Shown here: positions 33,878 through 42,943 of the stretch, in pieces
How positions within the stretch are numbered: the first letter of the stretch is position 1
How the letters are laid out: every line of letters begins with the position of its first letter
Origin: Deltaproteobacteria bacterium
GTDB taxonomy: Bacteria > Desulfobacterota > Desulfobacteria > Desulfobacterales > Desulfobacteraceae
Direction: 5' to 3'
DNA length: 50,636 nucleotides
Assembly: GCA_027858995.1 (NCBI GenBank)
Contig: JAQIBP010000044.1
Coordinates: forward strand, 1 to 50,636
Translations under genes and position numbers: made by a program
Notes under the pieces: generated by a model
Databases searched by the model: none
What the model was told of the DNA's origin: nothing
The model's input: only the letters and a program-made list of their open reading frames with translations

Positions 33878-35692
33878 TTAACTGGGAAACATATTATCAT
33901 CTATATCAACTGCAGCGCTGCTTGTGTTCATCAGGGCATTTAATCTGCCAAGAGTTATGGGAAGCTGGGTATCAACATAAAACTGCAAAGATTTGATAAT
34001 CCCTTCATAAAAAGGTTTATCCTTCTTTTTAGCTTTTTCAAGTTTTTGTGCAGCAATAGTAGCTCTCCATAACAGCATCCACACCATGGTAATATCGCCT
34101 GTTGCATCCTGGAAAGGATGAGCATTGGCAAAGGCATTTAATACCTTGTCTGACATGGCAGTCTGACCCATGTGAATGGCAACTTCTGCAAGTTTGTTTA
34201 TGGCTTCCTCAACTTTAACAGTCATATTTTCAAGTTCAGGGATGGCTTTTGCATCGGCAACAGATTTCTGCATTGCCCCGAATAGATCCATGATGGGTTT
34301 GCCTTTATTCAAACCCAGCTTTCTTCCAAGAAGATCCATGGCCTGAATACCATTGGTGCCCTCATAGATTTGTGTTATTTTGCAATCTCTTAAAAGCTGT
34401 GATATGGGATACTCTTCAATAAACCCGTAACCGCCGTAAATCTGCATACCTGTGCTGCATATTTCAAAAGCCCGGTCTGTTACATAGCCCTTGGCAATTG
34501 GAGTTAACACTTCCACAAAACCCTGGTGTTTCTCTTTTTCTTCCTTAGTAGGTGCATGAAGAGCCATATCAGCACAATATTGAACAAAATAGAGAAGAGA
34601 TCTCATTCCCTCGACATTTACCTTCATCATCATCAGTTGTCTTCTGATATCAGGATGGTTTATAATGGAGACAGATTTTGCTTCCGGATTCATGAACTCA
34701 AGGATATTTTTACCCTGTATTCTGTTTTTTGCATAATCCAAAGCATACATATATGCAGATGTTGCACATCCAAAACCCTGGAAGCCAACAAGACGTCTTG
34801 CTTCATTCATCATTAGAAACATGGCTTTCATGCCTTTGTTTTCTTCACCAAGAAGAGTACCAATACAATCGCCTTTGGAACCAAGGGAAAGTGAACATGT
34901 GCTGTTCCCATGAATACCGAGTTTGTGCTCTATGCCTGTACAAATTACATCATTAAATTCACCGGGTGTTCCATCTTCATTAACGCGAAATTTTGGAACA
35001 AGAAAAAGAGAGATTCCTTTTGTACCTTCAGGTGCGCCTTCTATCCTTGCAAGAACCGGATGAATGATATTTTCCGTAAGGTCATGCTCACCACCTGAAA
35101 TAAATATTTTTTCACCTGTAATGGAAAAAGTTCCATCATCATTTCTGACAGCTTTGGTTGTTAGAGCACCAACATCAGAACCTGCATCTGATTCTGTTAA
35201 AAGCATGGTGCCAGTCCATTTGCCTGTGTACATGTTTTCAAGATAAATCTCTTTTTGCTCTTTTGTACCAAAGTGATCCACAAGATGACCTGCTCCCTGG
35301 GTCAAACCCGGATACATCATAAAAGGAAAATTTGCACCATTAAAATATTCTGCAGCTGCCGAGGCAACAGTTCTTGGCATTCCCTGACCGCCCCATTCAG
35401 GATCTTCAGTTACAGCGAGCCATTCACCCTCGTTAAATATTTTATAAAGCCTTTTAAAAGAGTCAGGTGTGGTTACCTTGCCGTTTTCAAGAGAGCAGCC
35501 TTGTTCATCACCTTCCTTGTTTGCAGGCAGCAACTCTTTGACTGCAAAGTTTTTTGCTTCTGAAATAACAAGATCAATGGTTTTTTTATTAAAGTCAGCA
35601 AAATTATCATTAAGTTTTGAAAGTTTTTGAGCATCAAGCTGCTCATGGATTACAAATTCAATATCCCTTTTATCGGAAATCAGTTGTGTCAT
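33878..35692 (-). CDS. Acyl-CoA dehydrogenase, long (DmdC-like) type
   Basis: A 604-residue acyl-CoA dehydrogenase with the C-terminal extension of the group that includes 3-methylmercaptopropionyl-CoA dehydrogenase. FAD-binding segments are TGTMLLTESDAGSDVGA and SITGEKIFISGGEHD. The catalytic glutamate is near residue 441 in QIYEGTNGIQAMDLLGRKL. Many anaerobes use such enzymes for ordinary acyl-CoA or aromatic side-chain oxidation, so DMSP metabolism should not be assumed. The gene is monocistronic and ends against a MITE-like hairpin. Confidence 0.88.
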   Translation of the reverse strand: MTQLISDKRDIEFVIHEQLDAQKLSKLNDNFADFNKKTIDLVISEAKNFAVKELLPANKEGDEQGCSLENGKVTTPDSFKRLYKIFNEGEWLAVTEDPEWGGQGMPRTVASAAAEYFNGANFPFMMYPGLTQGAGHLVDHFGTKEQKEIYLENMYTGKWTGTMLLTESDAGSDVGALTTKAVRNDDGTFSITGEKIFISGGEHDLTENIIHPVLARIEGAPEGTKGISLFLVPKFRVNEDGTPGEFNDVICTGIEHKLGIHGNSTCSLSLGSKGDCIGTLLGEENKGMKAMFLMMNEARRLVGFQGFGCATSAYMYALDYAKNRIQGKNILEFMNPEAKSVSIINHPDIRRQLMMMKVNVEGMRSLLYFVQYCADMALHAPTKEEKEKHQGFVEVLTPIAKGYVTDRAFEICSTGMQIYGGYGFIEEYPISQLLRDCKITQIYEGTNGIQAMDLLGRKLGLNKGKPIMDLFGAMQKSVADAKAIPELENMTVKVEEAINKLAEVAIHMGQTAMSDKVLNAFANAHPFQDATGDITMVWMLLWRATIAAQKLEKAKKKDKPFYEGIIKSLQFYVDTQLPITLGRLNALMNTSSAAVDIDDNMFPS

Positions 35693-36183
35693 TTTTAAAT
35701 ACCTCCTGATATTTATGTTTCAAAATTAAATCTTTGTAAATGTTTTATGCCGGTTAATGAATCCATGCTCATTGAAATAGGACAAGCTAATTTTTTTCCA
35801 AAACAAGTTTTAGTATCATATTTGTATACTGTTTCAATCAATAAAAATAGAAAGTTATCAAAAATATTGGTTGTCATAAATCAAAGCATTACCCATTTAA
35901 GCCTATCTAATTAAAAATGAATACTAATTCATTACATTACACTAAATTTTTGATGTGTCAATAATTATTTTTACAAAATCTGAATGATTTTATATTATCC
36001 AGCGCACTCCTGACAATATAAAGCAGTGATAAGTGCTCTGGATAATATATTTCAGTTTTGCTTGACCATATAATTGAATTTTGATATTTCTAATTATTTG
36101 AACATGTGAAATTTTTAGGGGTTAAAGGGTTTAGTTGTTTTAATACCTTTTGACAAAATATTAATTAGATTATGGAGGAAATG
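35693..36183. other. AT-rich divergent promoter region
   Basis: These 491 bases separate the acyl-CoA dehydrogenase from the ABC transporter operon. The only structured element found is the 18-base palindrome at 35916-35933. A TTGACA hexamer near 36150 lies too close to the start codon to be a usable -35 box. Confidence 0.5.
35916..35933. promoter_or_regulatory. 18-bp palindrome, possible operator
   Basis: AATGAAT-acta-ATTCATT lies about 225 bases upstream of the acyl-CoA dehydrogenase start and 250 upstream of the ABC operon. It resembles the TetR-type FadR operators of Gram-positive bacteria, but such palindromes also arise by chance in AT-rich DNA. Confidence 0.3.
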
Positions 36184-37734
36184 ATGAAAAAATTAGTTTT
36201 ATTACTATTATGCCTTTTTATGGCATTCTCTTTCACAGCAACTGCTGGCGCAAAAACTTTAAAAGTCGGCCTTGCTGCAGACCCTGTATCACTTGATCCC
36301 CAGGTGCAGCTTTCCGGTGGAATGCTTCAGCTTTCTCACTGGGTATTTGATCCCCTTGTACGCTGGACCCAGGATGGCGATTTTGAACCCAGACTCGCTG
36401 AAAAATGGGAAAGAATTAATGAGTATAGAGTTCGTTTTTATCTAAGAAAAGGTGTAAAATTTCACAGCGGTAACACATTTACTGCAAAAGATGTTAAATG
36501 GTCCTTTGACCGCATGAAAAAAAGTGTTGATTTCAAGGGTCTTCTTGAACCATTTGTCGGTATCGGTATTATTGATGACTATACTGTTGATGTTGTTACA
36601 ACAAAACCCTATGCACTTCTTCTTAATATGGCAACTTACTTTTTTGCCATGGATTCGGAATTTTATACAGGAACCGATGAAAACGGCCAGCCAAAAGATG
36701 CCTGTAAAAAAACAACTCATACTTTTGCAAATGATAATGAATCAGGAACCGGTGTTTTTAAAATTAAAAGTTATGAGCAGGGTGTAAAAACTGTAATGAA
36801 ACGTTTTGCAGATTACTGGGATAAAGATTCAAAAGGTAATGTTGATAAATTTATCCTCAATCCAATTAAAGCGAATGCCACAAGGGTTGCAGCTCTTCTT
36901 TCAGGTGATGTTGATGTTATTGATCAGGTTCCTCCCCAGGATTATAAAAGACTTCGGTCTGACAGTAAAACAGATCTTGTTACCATTAATGGCGGTAGAA
37001 TTATAACTTTCCAGATGAACGGCAACAGAGTTAAGGCTTTTAAGGATGCCCGTGTCCGTAATGCAGTTGTTTATGCTATTAACAATGCAGGTATTGTTAA
37101 AAAGATCATGAAGGGAACTGTAGAAGTTGCAACACAGCAGAGCCCTCCGGGATATGCCGGATACAAGGCAAGCCTTAAGCCAAGATATGATCTTGAAAAA
37201 GCCAAAGCTCTCATGAAAGAGGCAGGTTACGCAGATGGTTTTGAAATTACCATGATGGCTCCAAATAACCGCTATGTAAATGATGCAAAAATTGCAGAAG
37301 CATCAGCACAGATGCTTGCAAAAATCGGGATCAAGGTTAATCTTAAAACCATGCCAAAGGCGCAGTATTGGGATGAATTTGATGCAAAAGCTGCTGACAT
37401 GATGATGATTGGATGGCACTCTGATACAGAAGATTCAGGTAACTTCAGTGAGTTCCTTGTCATGTGTTATGATAAAGCCACAGGATTCGGCCAGTACAAC
37501 AGTGGTTACTGTAATCCAAAAGTTGATGAACTGACCATTGCAGCACAGTCTGAAATTGATCTTGACAAGAGAGCTGATATGCTCAAGGAAATTGAGCAGA
37601 TCCTTTATGATGATGCAGCATTTGTACCTTATCACTGGCAGAATCATGCCTATGGCGCAAAAAAGAATTTTAAGATCAAACCTATTATTAATTCCATGAA
37701 TTTCCCATACTTTGGAGATCTTGTAATTAAATAG
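36184..37734 (+). CDS. Peptide/nickel-type ABC transporter substrate-binding protein (family 5)
   Basis: A 516-residue periplasmic protein of solute-binding family 5. It has a Sec signal peptide (KKLVLLLLCLFMAFSFTATAGA), then KTLKVGLAADPVSLDPQVQ. The signature RVRFYLRKGVKFHSGNTFTA and the C-terminal QILYDDAAFVPYHW are also present. The ATG at 36184 is chosen because the first in-frame ATG (36172) is part of the GGAGGA ribosome-binding site. It heads an operon with two permeases and two ATPases. The ligand may be a di- or oligopeptide or another amine-bearing compound. Confidence 0.92.
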   Translation: MKKLVLLLLCLFMAFSFTATAGAKTLKVGLAADPVSLDPQVQLSGGMLQLSHWVFDPLVRWTQDGDFEPRLAEKWERINEYRVRFYLRKGVKFHSGNTFTAKDVKWSFDRMKKSVDFKGLLEPFVGIGIIDDYTVDVVTTKPYALLLNMATYFFAMDSEFYTGTDENGQPKDACKKTTHTFANDNESGTGVFKIKSYEQGVKTVMKRFADYWDKDSKGNVDKFILNPIKANATRVAALLSGDVDVIDQVPPQDYKRLRSDSKTDLVTINGGRIITFQMNGNRVKAFKDARVRNAVVYAINNAGIVKKIMKGTVEVATQQSPPGYAGYKASLKPRYDLEKAKALMKEAGYADGFEITMMAPNNRYVNDAKIAEASAQMLAKIGIKVNLKTMPKAQYWDEFDAKAADMMMIGWHSDTEDSGNFSEFLVMCYDKATGFGQYNSGYCNPKVDELTIAAQSEIDLDKRADMLKEIEQILYDDAAFVPYHWQNHAYGAKKNFKIKPIINSMNFPYFGDLVIK

Positions 37735-37757
37735 TAATTTTAAAATTTGTTGAGTCA

Positions 37758-37792
37758 TGCGGGAGTCTGAATTATATTTTCAGATTTCCGCA
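37758..37792 (+). terminator. Hairpin after the binding-protein gene
   Basis: TGCGGGAGTCTGAA (37758-37771) pairs with TTCAGATTTCCGCA (37779-37792) at 12 of 14 positions with a seven-base loop. No clean T-run follows, so it is more likely an mRNA-stabilising or partial terminator hairpin that lets the binding protein be made in excess of the permeases. Confidence 0.6.
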
Positions 37793-37830
37793 CTTGTATA
37801 ATACCTGACCAAAAATCCCATGTTTGGGCG

Positions 37831-37946
37831 TAAAGTTGCCCATATGCAAGGCGCAAAAAATTCTGAAACCGGAGTGTACTGTAGTACATGAGGCCAGTTT
37901 TAAATTTGGCAGAATTTTGAAGCAACGCAGCAGATGGGTGAGTTTA
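37831..37946. repeat. MITE-like interspersed repeat, copy C
   Basis: A long imperfect hairpin. The left arm TAAAGTTGCCCATATGCAAG and the segment GCGCAAAAAATTCT face the right arm AGAATTTTGAAGCAACGCAG and its extension to 37946. The loop GGAGTGTACTGTAGTACATG corresponds in position to the CATAC/GTAT core of copies A and B. It lies between the binding-protein and permease genes and includes an in-frame ATG (37934) that is probably not the real permease start. Confidence 0.6.
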
Positions 37947-37978
37947 AGTTCAAACATTATTTAAAACAAGCGAAGTTT

Positions 37979-38962
37979 ATGTTTGCATTTATTATAAGAA
38001 GAGTCATACAGGCAATCCTGGTCATGCTGGTTATCAGTCTGGTGGGTTTTTCAATTAAAAGTAATATTGGTGATCCTGTTCGTGATCTTGTGGGGGAGAG
38101 GGTCACCCCGGAAGAGCGTGCACAGATGGCTGAGAAGCTGGGTCTTAATGATCCTTTTTTTGTGCAGTATACCAGGTTTTTAAAAAATGCTCTTCATGGT
38201 GATCTTGGAACATCTTTTATATACAGAAAGCCGGCCCTTGAGGTTATATTCAGACATGCTCCTGCAACCATTGAACTGGTTCTTGGGGCAGCCCTGATTA
38301 TAGCGCTGTTTTCATTTCCGCTTGGTGTATATTCAGCATTATACCCGAGAAGCCTGCTTTCCAGATTTACAATGGGTTTTTCCACCCTTGGTGTTTCAAT
38401 ACCGGTTTTTTTAACAGCAATAATGTTTATCTATCTTTTTGCTGTAACCTTGCATATTCTGCCTTCCTATGGGCGGGGTGAGACCATTGATCTCTTTGGA
38501 AATGGTTACTGGCAGACCGGACTGCTCACAATTGACGGTCTGAAACATCTTTTGCTGCCCTGTGTCTCCCTTGCTTCCATTATGATGCCCCTTTTTATAC
38601 GTTTGATCAGATCTGAAATGATGGAAGTCCTTGAAACAGAGTATATAAAATATGCCTGGGCCAAGGGCCTTTCCACAAGGCGTATATGGCTTGTACATGC
38701 ATTTAAAAATACTCTTCTTCCCGTTGTTACGGTTTTTGGCGTACAGATCGGTATCATGTTTGCCTTTACAATTTTAACAGAGACTGTTTTCCAGTGGCAG
38801 GGAATGGGATTTATGTTTCTTGATGCCATACAGAGAGCTGATATTTCCCTTTTGATTGCCTATCTTGTTGTTGTTGCCAGTGTATTTGTAGTTGTAAATA
38901 CTGTGGTGGATATCATGTACAGCTTTATCAATCCCACTGTAAGGATTGCAGGGACGAAATGA
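37979..38962 (+). CDS. ABC transporter permease, DppB-like
   Basis: A 327-residue inner-membrane permease of the peptide/nickel family, with the N-terminal FIIRRVIQAILVMLVISLVG helix and the EAA-loop region TEYIKYAWAKGLSTRRIWL. About six transmembrane helices are visible. The ATG at 37979 is used because the earlier one lies within the repeat. It overlaps the next gene by four bases (ATGA). Confidence 0.9.
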   Translation: MFAFIIRRVIQAILVMLVISLVGFSIKSNIGDPVRDLVGERVTPEERAQMAEKLGLNDPFFVQYTRFLKNALHGDLGTSFIYRKPALEVIFRHAPATIELVLGAALIIALFSFPLGVYSALYPRSLLSRFTMGFSTLGVSIPVFLTAIMFIYLFAVTLHILPSYGRGETIDLFGNGYWQTGLLTIDGLKHLLLPCVSLASIMMPLFIRLIRSEMMEVLETEYIKYAWAKGLSTRRIWLVHAFKNTLLPVVTVFGVQIGIMFAFTILTETVFQWQGMGFMFLDAIQRADISLLIAYLVVVASVFVVVNTVVDIMYSFINPTVRIAGTK

Positions 38963-39876
38963 CAAAATTACAAAAATTCAAGGAATCCTATTTTTTATAC
39001 AGTTTTAAGCGTGACAAGGTTGCCATGGCAAGTTTTATTATCCTTGTCATTCTGCTTATCCTTGCTGTGACAGCACCATGGATTGCTCCCATGGATCCCT
39101 ATGGTGCCAATAACATAGATATTATGAATTCTGAGATTCCTCCCATGTGGAGTGATGGGGGAGAATCACAATTTCCCCTTGGTACTGATAACATGGGAAG
39201 AGATATGTTCTCCACCATGCTCTATGGTCTTAGAACTTCTATAATAATCGGAGTGTGTGCAGTGGCACTGCAAGCTGGTATTGGAATATTTGTGGGCCTG
39301 ACAGCAGGTTTTATTGGAGGTAAAACCGATGCATTCCTCATGCGGCTGGCTGATATACAATTCTCTTTTCCCTATCTTATGCTGGCAATCTTTATTGGTG
39401 CAATTTTTCAAGTCGTTTTCGGGGTGGGAAGCTATGAAAGACTTGCAGTTCCGCTTTTGATCATAATTATAGGCCTTGCTGAATGGCCTGTCTATGCAAG
39501 GACAATCCGAGCATCTGTTATAGGTGAAGTTAATAAAGAGTATGTTGAGGCTGCCCGTATAATAGGTCTGTCACGGCCAACAATAATGGTACGGCACGTT
39601 CTGCCAAATTCTTTGACATCTGTCATGGTAATTTCAACCATCCAGATTGCCAATGCAGTCATGAGTGAAGCTGCTCTTTCGTTCCTTGGTCTGGGAATGC
39701 CTGTTACAAAGCCCTCCCTTGGTTCGTTGATTCAGTCAGGATTTGAGTTTATTTTTTCAGGCTCATGGTGGATAACTGTTTTCCCCGGGGTTTGGCTTAT
39801 TCTGTTTGTCCTTGTGATTAATCTGCTCGGTGACTGGCTCAGGGATGTACTCAATCCAAAACTTTATAAAGGATAG
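38959..39876 (+). CDS. ABC transporter permease, DppC-like
   Basis: A 305-residue inner-membrane permease. An N-terminal helix (FIILVILLILAVTAPWIAPM) precedes the LGTDNMGRDMFSTMLYGLRTS block typical of DppC/OppC. The EAA loop is VEAARIIGLSRPTIMVRHVL. It pairs with the preceding permease to form the channel. Confidence 0.92.
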   Translation: MTKLQKFKESYFLYSFKRDKVAMASFIILVILLILAVTAPWIAPMDPYGANNIDIMNSEIPPMWSDGGESQFPLGTDNMGRDMFSTMLYGLRTSIIIGVCAVALQAGIGIFVGLTAGFIGGKTDAFLMRLADIQFSFPYLMLAIFIGAIFQVVFGVGSYERLAVPLLIIIIGLAEWPVYARTIRASVIGEVNKEYVEAARIIGLSRPTIMVRHVLPNSLTSVMVISTIQIANAVMSEAALSFLGLGMPVTKPSLGSLIQSGFEFIFSGSWWITVFPGVWLILFVLVINLLGDWLRDVLNPKLYKG

Positions 39877-39887
39877 TAATTTTCAAG

Positions 39888-40886
39888 ATGTCTCATCTTC
39901 TACAAATCAATGATCTTGAAGTAAAATTTGCCTTAAGAACCGGGGATATAACAGCAATTGACGGTATACGCTTTACTCTGGACAGAGGTGAAAAACTCGG
40001 GTTGGTGGGAGAAAGCGGTGCCGGCAAATCAGTAACCGGTTTTTCCATAATTAATCTGCTGAGTAAACCAGGATATATTTCCAAAGGGAAAATATTTTTT
40101 CAAGGTAATGAAATAAGCTCATATCCAAATGAAAAGATGCGTAAAATTCGTGGAAATGCCATCAGTATGATTTTTCAGGATCCAATGATGACCTTGAATC
40201 CGGTCTTTACTGTGGGTTTCCAGATGATTGAAACCATACAGGCCCACAGGGAAATTTCAAAAGCCAATGCAAGAAAAATTGCCCTGGAAAAACTGAAAAA
40301 AGTTCATATTCCATCTCCGGAAAAAAGGCTTGAGCAATATCCCCACGAGCTGTCAGGTGGAATGCGCCAGAGAATTATTATTGCCATCTCTCTTCTTACA
40401 GACCCTGCAATTATTATTGCAGATGAACCCACAACAGCACTTGATGTTACCATCCAGGCTGAAATTATGGATCTGCTCCAGGAGTTGTGTGCATCAGATA
40501 ATATGGCTTTGATATTAATTACCCATGATCTGGGAGTTGTATCCCAGGTTACTGAAAAGATTGCAGTTATGTATGCAGGTAAAATTATTGAATACGGGTC
40601 AACAGATCAAGTTGTGAAACATCCGGTTCATCCTTATACAGAGGGGTTGATAAAATCAATACCAGGCACCTTGATAAAGCATGGTGAGGATCTTGTCCAG
40701 ATTCCTGGAATGATGCCGACCTTAACAAATATACCACCTGGATGTGCTTTTAATCCAAGATGCTATTTAAAAGAGTCAATCTGTACTCAAAAGACGCCAG
40801 AGCTGAGAGATATGGGTCAGGGTGTCCAGGCAGCATGCCATGTAAAACAGAGAGGAAATAGACAAAACAACAATGAAGCCGGATAA
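39888..40886 (+). CDS. ABC transporter ATPase, DppD-like
   Basis: A 332-residue nucleotide-binding subunit: Walker A GESGAGKS, signature LSGGMRQR, Walker B IIIADEPTTALD, and the C-terminal oligopeptide/dipeptide extension with CAFNPRCYLKESIC, the four-cysteine region seen in this family. It overlaps the next ATPase gene by 14 bases. Confidence 0.94.
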   Translation: MSHLLQINDLEVKFALRTGDITAIDGIRFTLDRGEKLGLVGESGAGKSVTGFSIINLLSKPGYISKGKIFFQGNEISSYPNEKMRKIRGNAISMIFQDPMMTLNPVFTVGFQMIETIQAHREISKANARKIALEKLKKVHIPSPEKRLEQYPHELSGGMRQRIIIAISLLTDPAIIIADEPTTALDVTIQAEIMDLLQELCASDNMALILITHDLGVVSQVTEKIAVMYAGKIIEYGSTDQVVKHPVHPYTEGLIKSIPGTLIKHGEDLVQIPGMMPTLTNIPPGCAFNPRCYLKESICTQKTPELRDMGQGVQAACHVKQRGNRQNNNEAG

Positions 40887-41895
40887 TATATTACTTTCAG
40901 TGAAAAATGTAGTAAAGCACTTTGATATTACAGGTGGTTTTCTGGATCAGATCAAATTTAAAAATGGCAGAATAGGTCTGGAAAAAATCAGTGTTAAAGC
41001 TGTAAATGATGTCTCTTTTTTTGTGAAAAAAGGTGAAGTTCTCGGTGTAGTAGGAGAAAGCGGGTGCGGCAAATCAACCATCGCAAGGGTGATCATGGGG
41101 CTTTATCCTCCTAATTCCGGGGAAATTTATTATGATGGCAAGAGAATTGATAATCTGACCCATGAGCAGATGCTGCCCTTTAGAAAAAAGATGCAGATGA
41201 TTTTTCAAGATCCTTATGCATCTTTAAATCCAAGAAAAACTGTTCAGCAAACCCTTGAAGAACCTTTGAGATTTCATCACCCTGAATTTTCCAACAAAGA
41301 AATCAAAGATAAGATAGAAGAGGTAATGGATCAGGTGGGAGTTGATCCTGCCTGGATAAAACGATATCCCCATGAATTTTCCGGGGGGCAGAGACAGAGA
41401 ATCAGTATTGCAAGGGGATTGATTCTTGATCCTGAATTTATTGTGGCAGATGAACCTGTGTCAGCTCTTGATGTTTCCATACAGGCACAGATTCTGAACC
41501 TTTTAATGAAAGCAGGGCGGGAAAGAAATCTGACTTATCTTTTTATTACCCATGACCTGTCTGTTGTGCGTCATATAAGTACCAGAGTTGCTGTCATGTA
41601 TCTGGGAACAATATGTGAACTGGCAAAATCCCTGGATCTGTTTGCCAATCCCCGGCATCCATATACTAAAGCTCTTTTAAGTGCTATCCCGGTTGTTGGT
41701 GAAAAAAGGGCAAAACATATCAAATTAAAAGGTGAGGTGCCAACTCCGGTTGAACTGCCCACAGGTTGTGTATTCCATGCCAGATGTGTCTATGCAGATG
41801 AAAGATGCTCAACCCAGGTTCCACTGTTACGGACATTGGACAATGGTTCAAGCGTTGCATGTCATGCCGTGGAGGAAAACAGGATAACAGCCTGA
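40873..41895 (+). CDS. ABC transporter ATPase, DppF-like
   Basis: A 340-residue nucleotide-binding subunit: Walker A GESGCGKST, signature FSGGQRQR, Walker B FIVADEPVSALD, and a C-terminal Cys-containing extension (GCVFHARCVYADERC). It partners the preceding ATPase. It is followed after 44 bases by azlC, so the branched-chain export genes may be cotranscribed with the importer. Confidence 0.94.
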   Translation: MKPDNILLSVKNVVKHFDITGGFLDQIKFKNGRIGLEKISVKAVNDVSFFVKKGEVLGVVGESGCGKSTIARVIMGLYPPNSGEIYYDGKRIDNLTHEQMLPFRKKMQMIFQDPYASLNPRKTVQQTLEEPLRFHHPEFSNKEIKDKIEEVMDQVGVDPAWIKRYPHEFSGGQRQRISIARGLILDPEFIVADEPVSALDVSIQAQILNLLMKAGRERNLTYLFITHDLSVVRHISTRVAVMYLGTICELAKSLDLFANPRHPYTKALLSAIPVVGEKRAKHIKLKGEVPTPVELPTGCVFHARCVYADERCSTQVPLLRTLDNGSSVACHAVEENRITA

Positions 41896-41913
41896 TCACG
41901 GTTGATATCAGGC
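41890..41913 (+). terminator. Small hairpin at the end of the ABC operon
   Basis: GCCTGAT (41890-41896) and ATCAGGC (41907-41913) form a seven-pair stem over the DppF-like stop codon. No T-run follows directly, so it is at most a partial terminator or processing site before azlC. Confidence 0.4.
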
Positions 41914-41939
41914 AGAAAATGGCAGATAATTAAAAAAAT

Positions 41940-42638
41940 ATGAATGGGGAGATGAAAAATGCAGTTAAAGCGGGATTTCCTATTTTTATTGGTTATATAC
42001 CTCCTGCCATGGCGTTTGGTGTACTGGCAAAAACCTGTAGTATAACACTTTTTGAATGTTTTCTCTTTTCAGCAGCTGTCTTTGCCGGTGCAAGCCAGTT
42101 TATAGCTTTAAATCTGTTAATGACTGGTATGGGTACGGCCGGCATTATTTTAACCACTCTGCTTGTTAATTTCAGGCATTTTTTAATGAGTGCCTATCTC
42201 TCCACAAGAATTGATAAACTTGCAAAAAAATATTTGGCTTTATTAGCCTTTGGAGTGACAGATGAAGTGTTTTCTGTTTTATCTTTTCAAAAGGGTCAGC
42301 TGTCAAAATCATTTATTTTAATAGTACAGTTTTCAGCGTATTCAGCCTGGGTTGGTGGTTCTGTGGCTGGTTTTATCCTTGGCGGTTTTCTGCCTGAGCT
42401 TTTGACAAAGAGTATGGGAGTTGCGCTCTACTCTCTGCTGCTTGCTATTATACTGCCTGAAGTTAAAAAATCGTTTAAAACAGCGTTATTGGTTATTACG
42501 TCAGGAGTGCTCAATGCAGTTTTAATTAAACTCGGTTTTCTGCCCGATGGCTGGACCATCATTGTGTGCATTCTTGTGATATCTTGTGCAGGTGCTTTTT
42601 TTATTACAGAAAATCCTCATCAAGAGAAAAGCTTATGA
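41940..42638 (+). CDS. azlC: AzlC-family branched-chain amino acid exporter, large subunit
   Basis: A 232-residue polytopic inner-membrane protein. GFPIFIGYIPPAMAFGVLA, the AAVFAGASQFIALNL segment and LVNFRHFLMSAYLS are characteristic AzlC blocks. It works with AzlD to export branched-chain amino acids or analogues. It overlaps azlD by four bases (ATGA). Confidence 0.92.
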   Translation: MNGEMKNAVKAGFPIFIGYIPPAMAFGVLAKTCSITLFECFLFSAAVFAGASQFIALNLLMTGMGTAGIILTTLLVNFRHFLMSAYLSTRIDKLAKKYLALLAFGVTDEVFSVLSFQKGQLSKSFILIVQFSAYSAWVGGSVAGFILGGFLPELLTKSMGVALYSLLLAIILPEVKKSFKTALLVITSGVLNAVLIKLGFLPDGWTIIVCILVISCAGAFFITENPHQEKSL

Positions 42639-42943
42639 ATAATATAATTCCTATTATTCTTGGCATGGCTGCAGTAACATATCTGCCTCGATTGCTCCCG
42701 TTTTTAATTTTATCCAATAGAACAGTTCATAAAAGACTGGATGTTTTTTTAAAGTGCATCCCGGCTGCTGCTATTGGAGCACTGATTATTCCAGGTGTGC
42801 TCAGTGCCACGCCGGATATGCCCATGGCAGCACTTGGAGGCATGATTTTTACACTATTTTTTGGATTGTGGAGAGGTGGAATTATAATACCTGTACTTGG
42901 CTCAGTGGCTGTAACATATCTTATTTTGCTGGGTATGATTTAA
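42635..42943 (+). CDS. azlD: AzlD-family branched-chain amino acid exporter, small subunit
   Basis: A 102-residue, three- or four-helix membrane protein. MAAVTYLPRLLPFLIL and FLKCIPAAAIGALIIPG are typical AzlD features. The ATG at 42635, overlapping the azlC stop, is preferred over an upstream in-frame ATG at 42566 that lies within azlC. Its stop meets the stop of the convergent transglycosylase gene in a shared TTAA. Confidence 0.9.
   Translation: MNNIIPIILGMAAVTYLPRLLPFLILSNRTVHKRLDVFLKCIPAAAIGALIIPGVLSATPDMPMAALGGMIFTLFFGLWRGGIIIPVLGSVAVTYLILLGMI

Noticed and set aside
33878-35692. DMSP degradation (DmdC) as the role of the acyl-CoA dehydrogenase
   Set aside because: The long acyl-CoA dehydrogenase group is broad and no dmdB, dmdD or DMSP transporter is nearby, so only the family is called.
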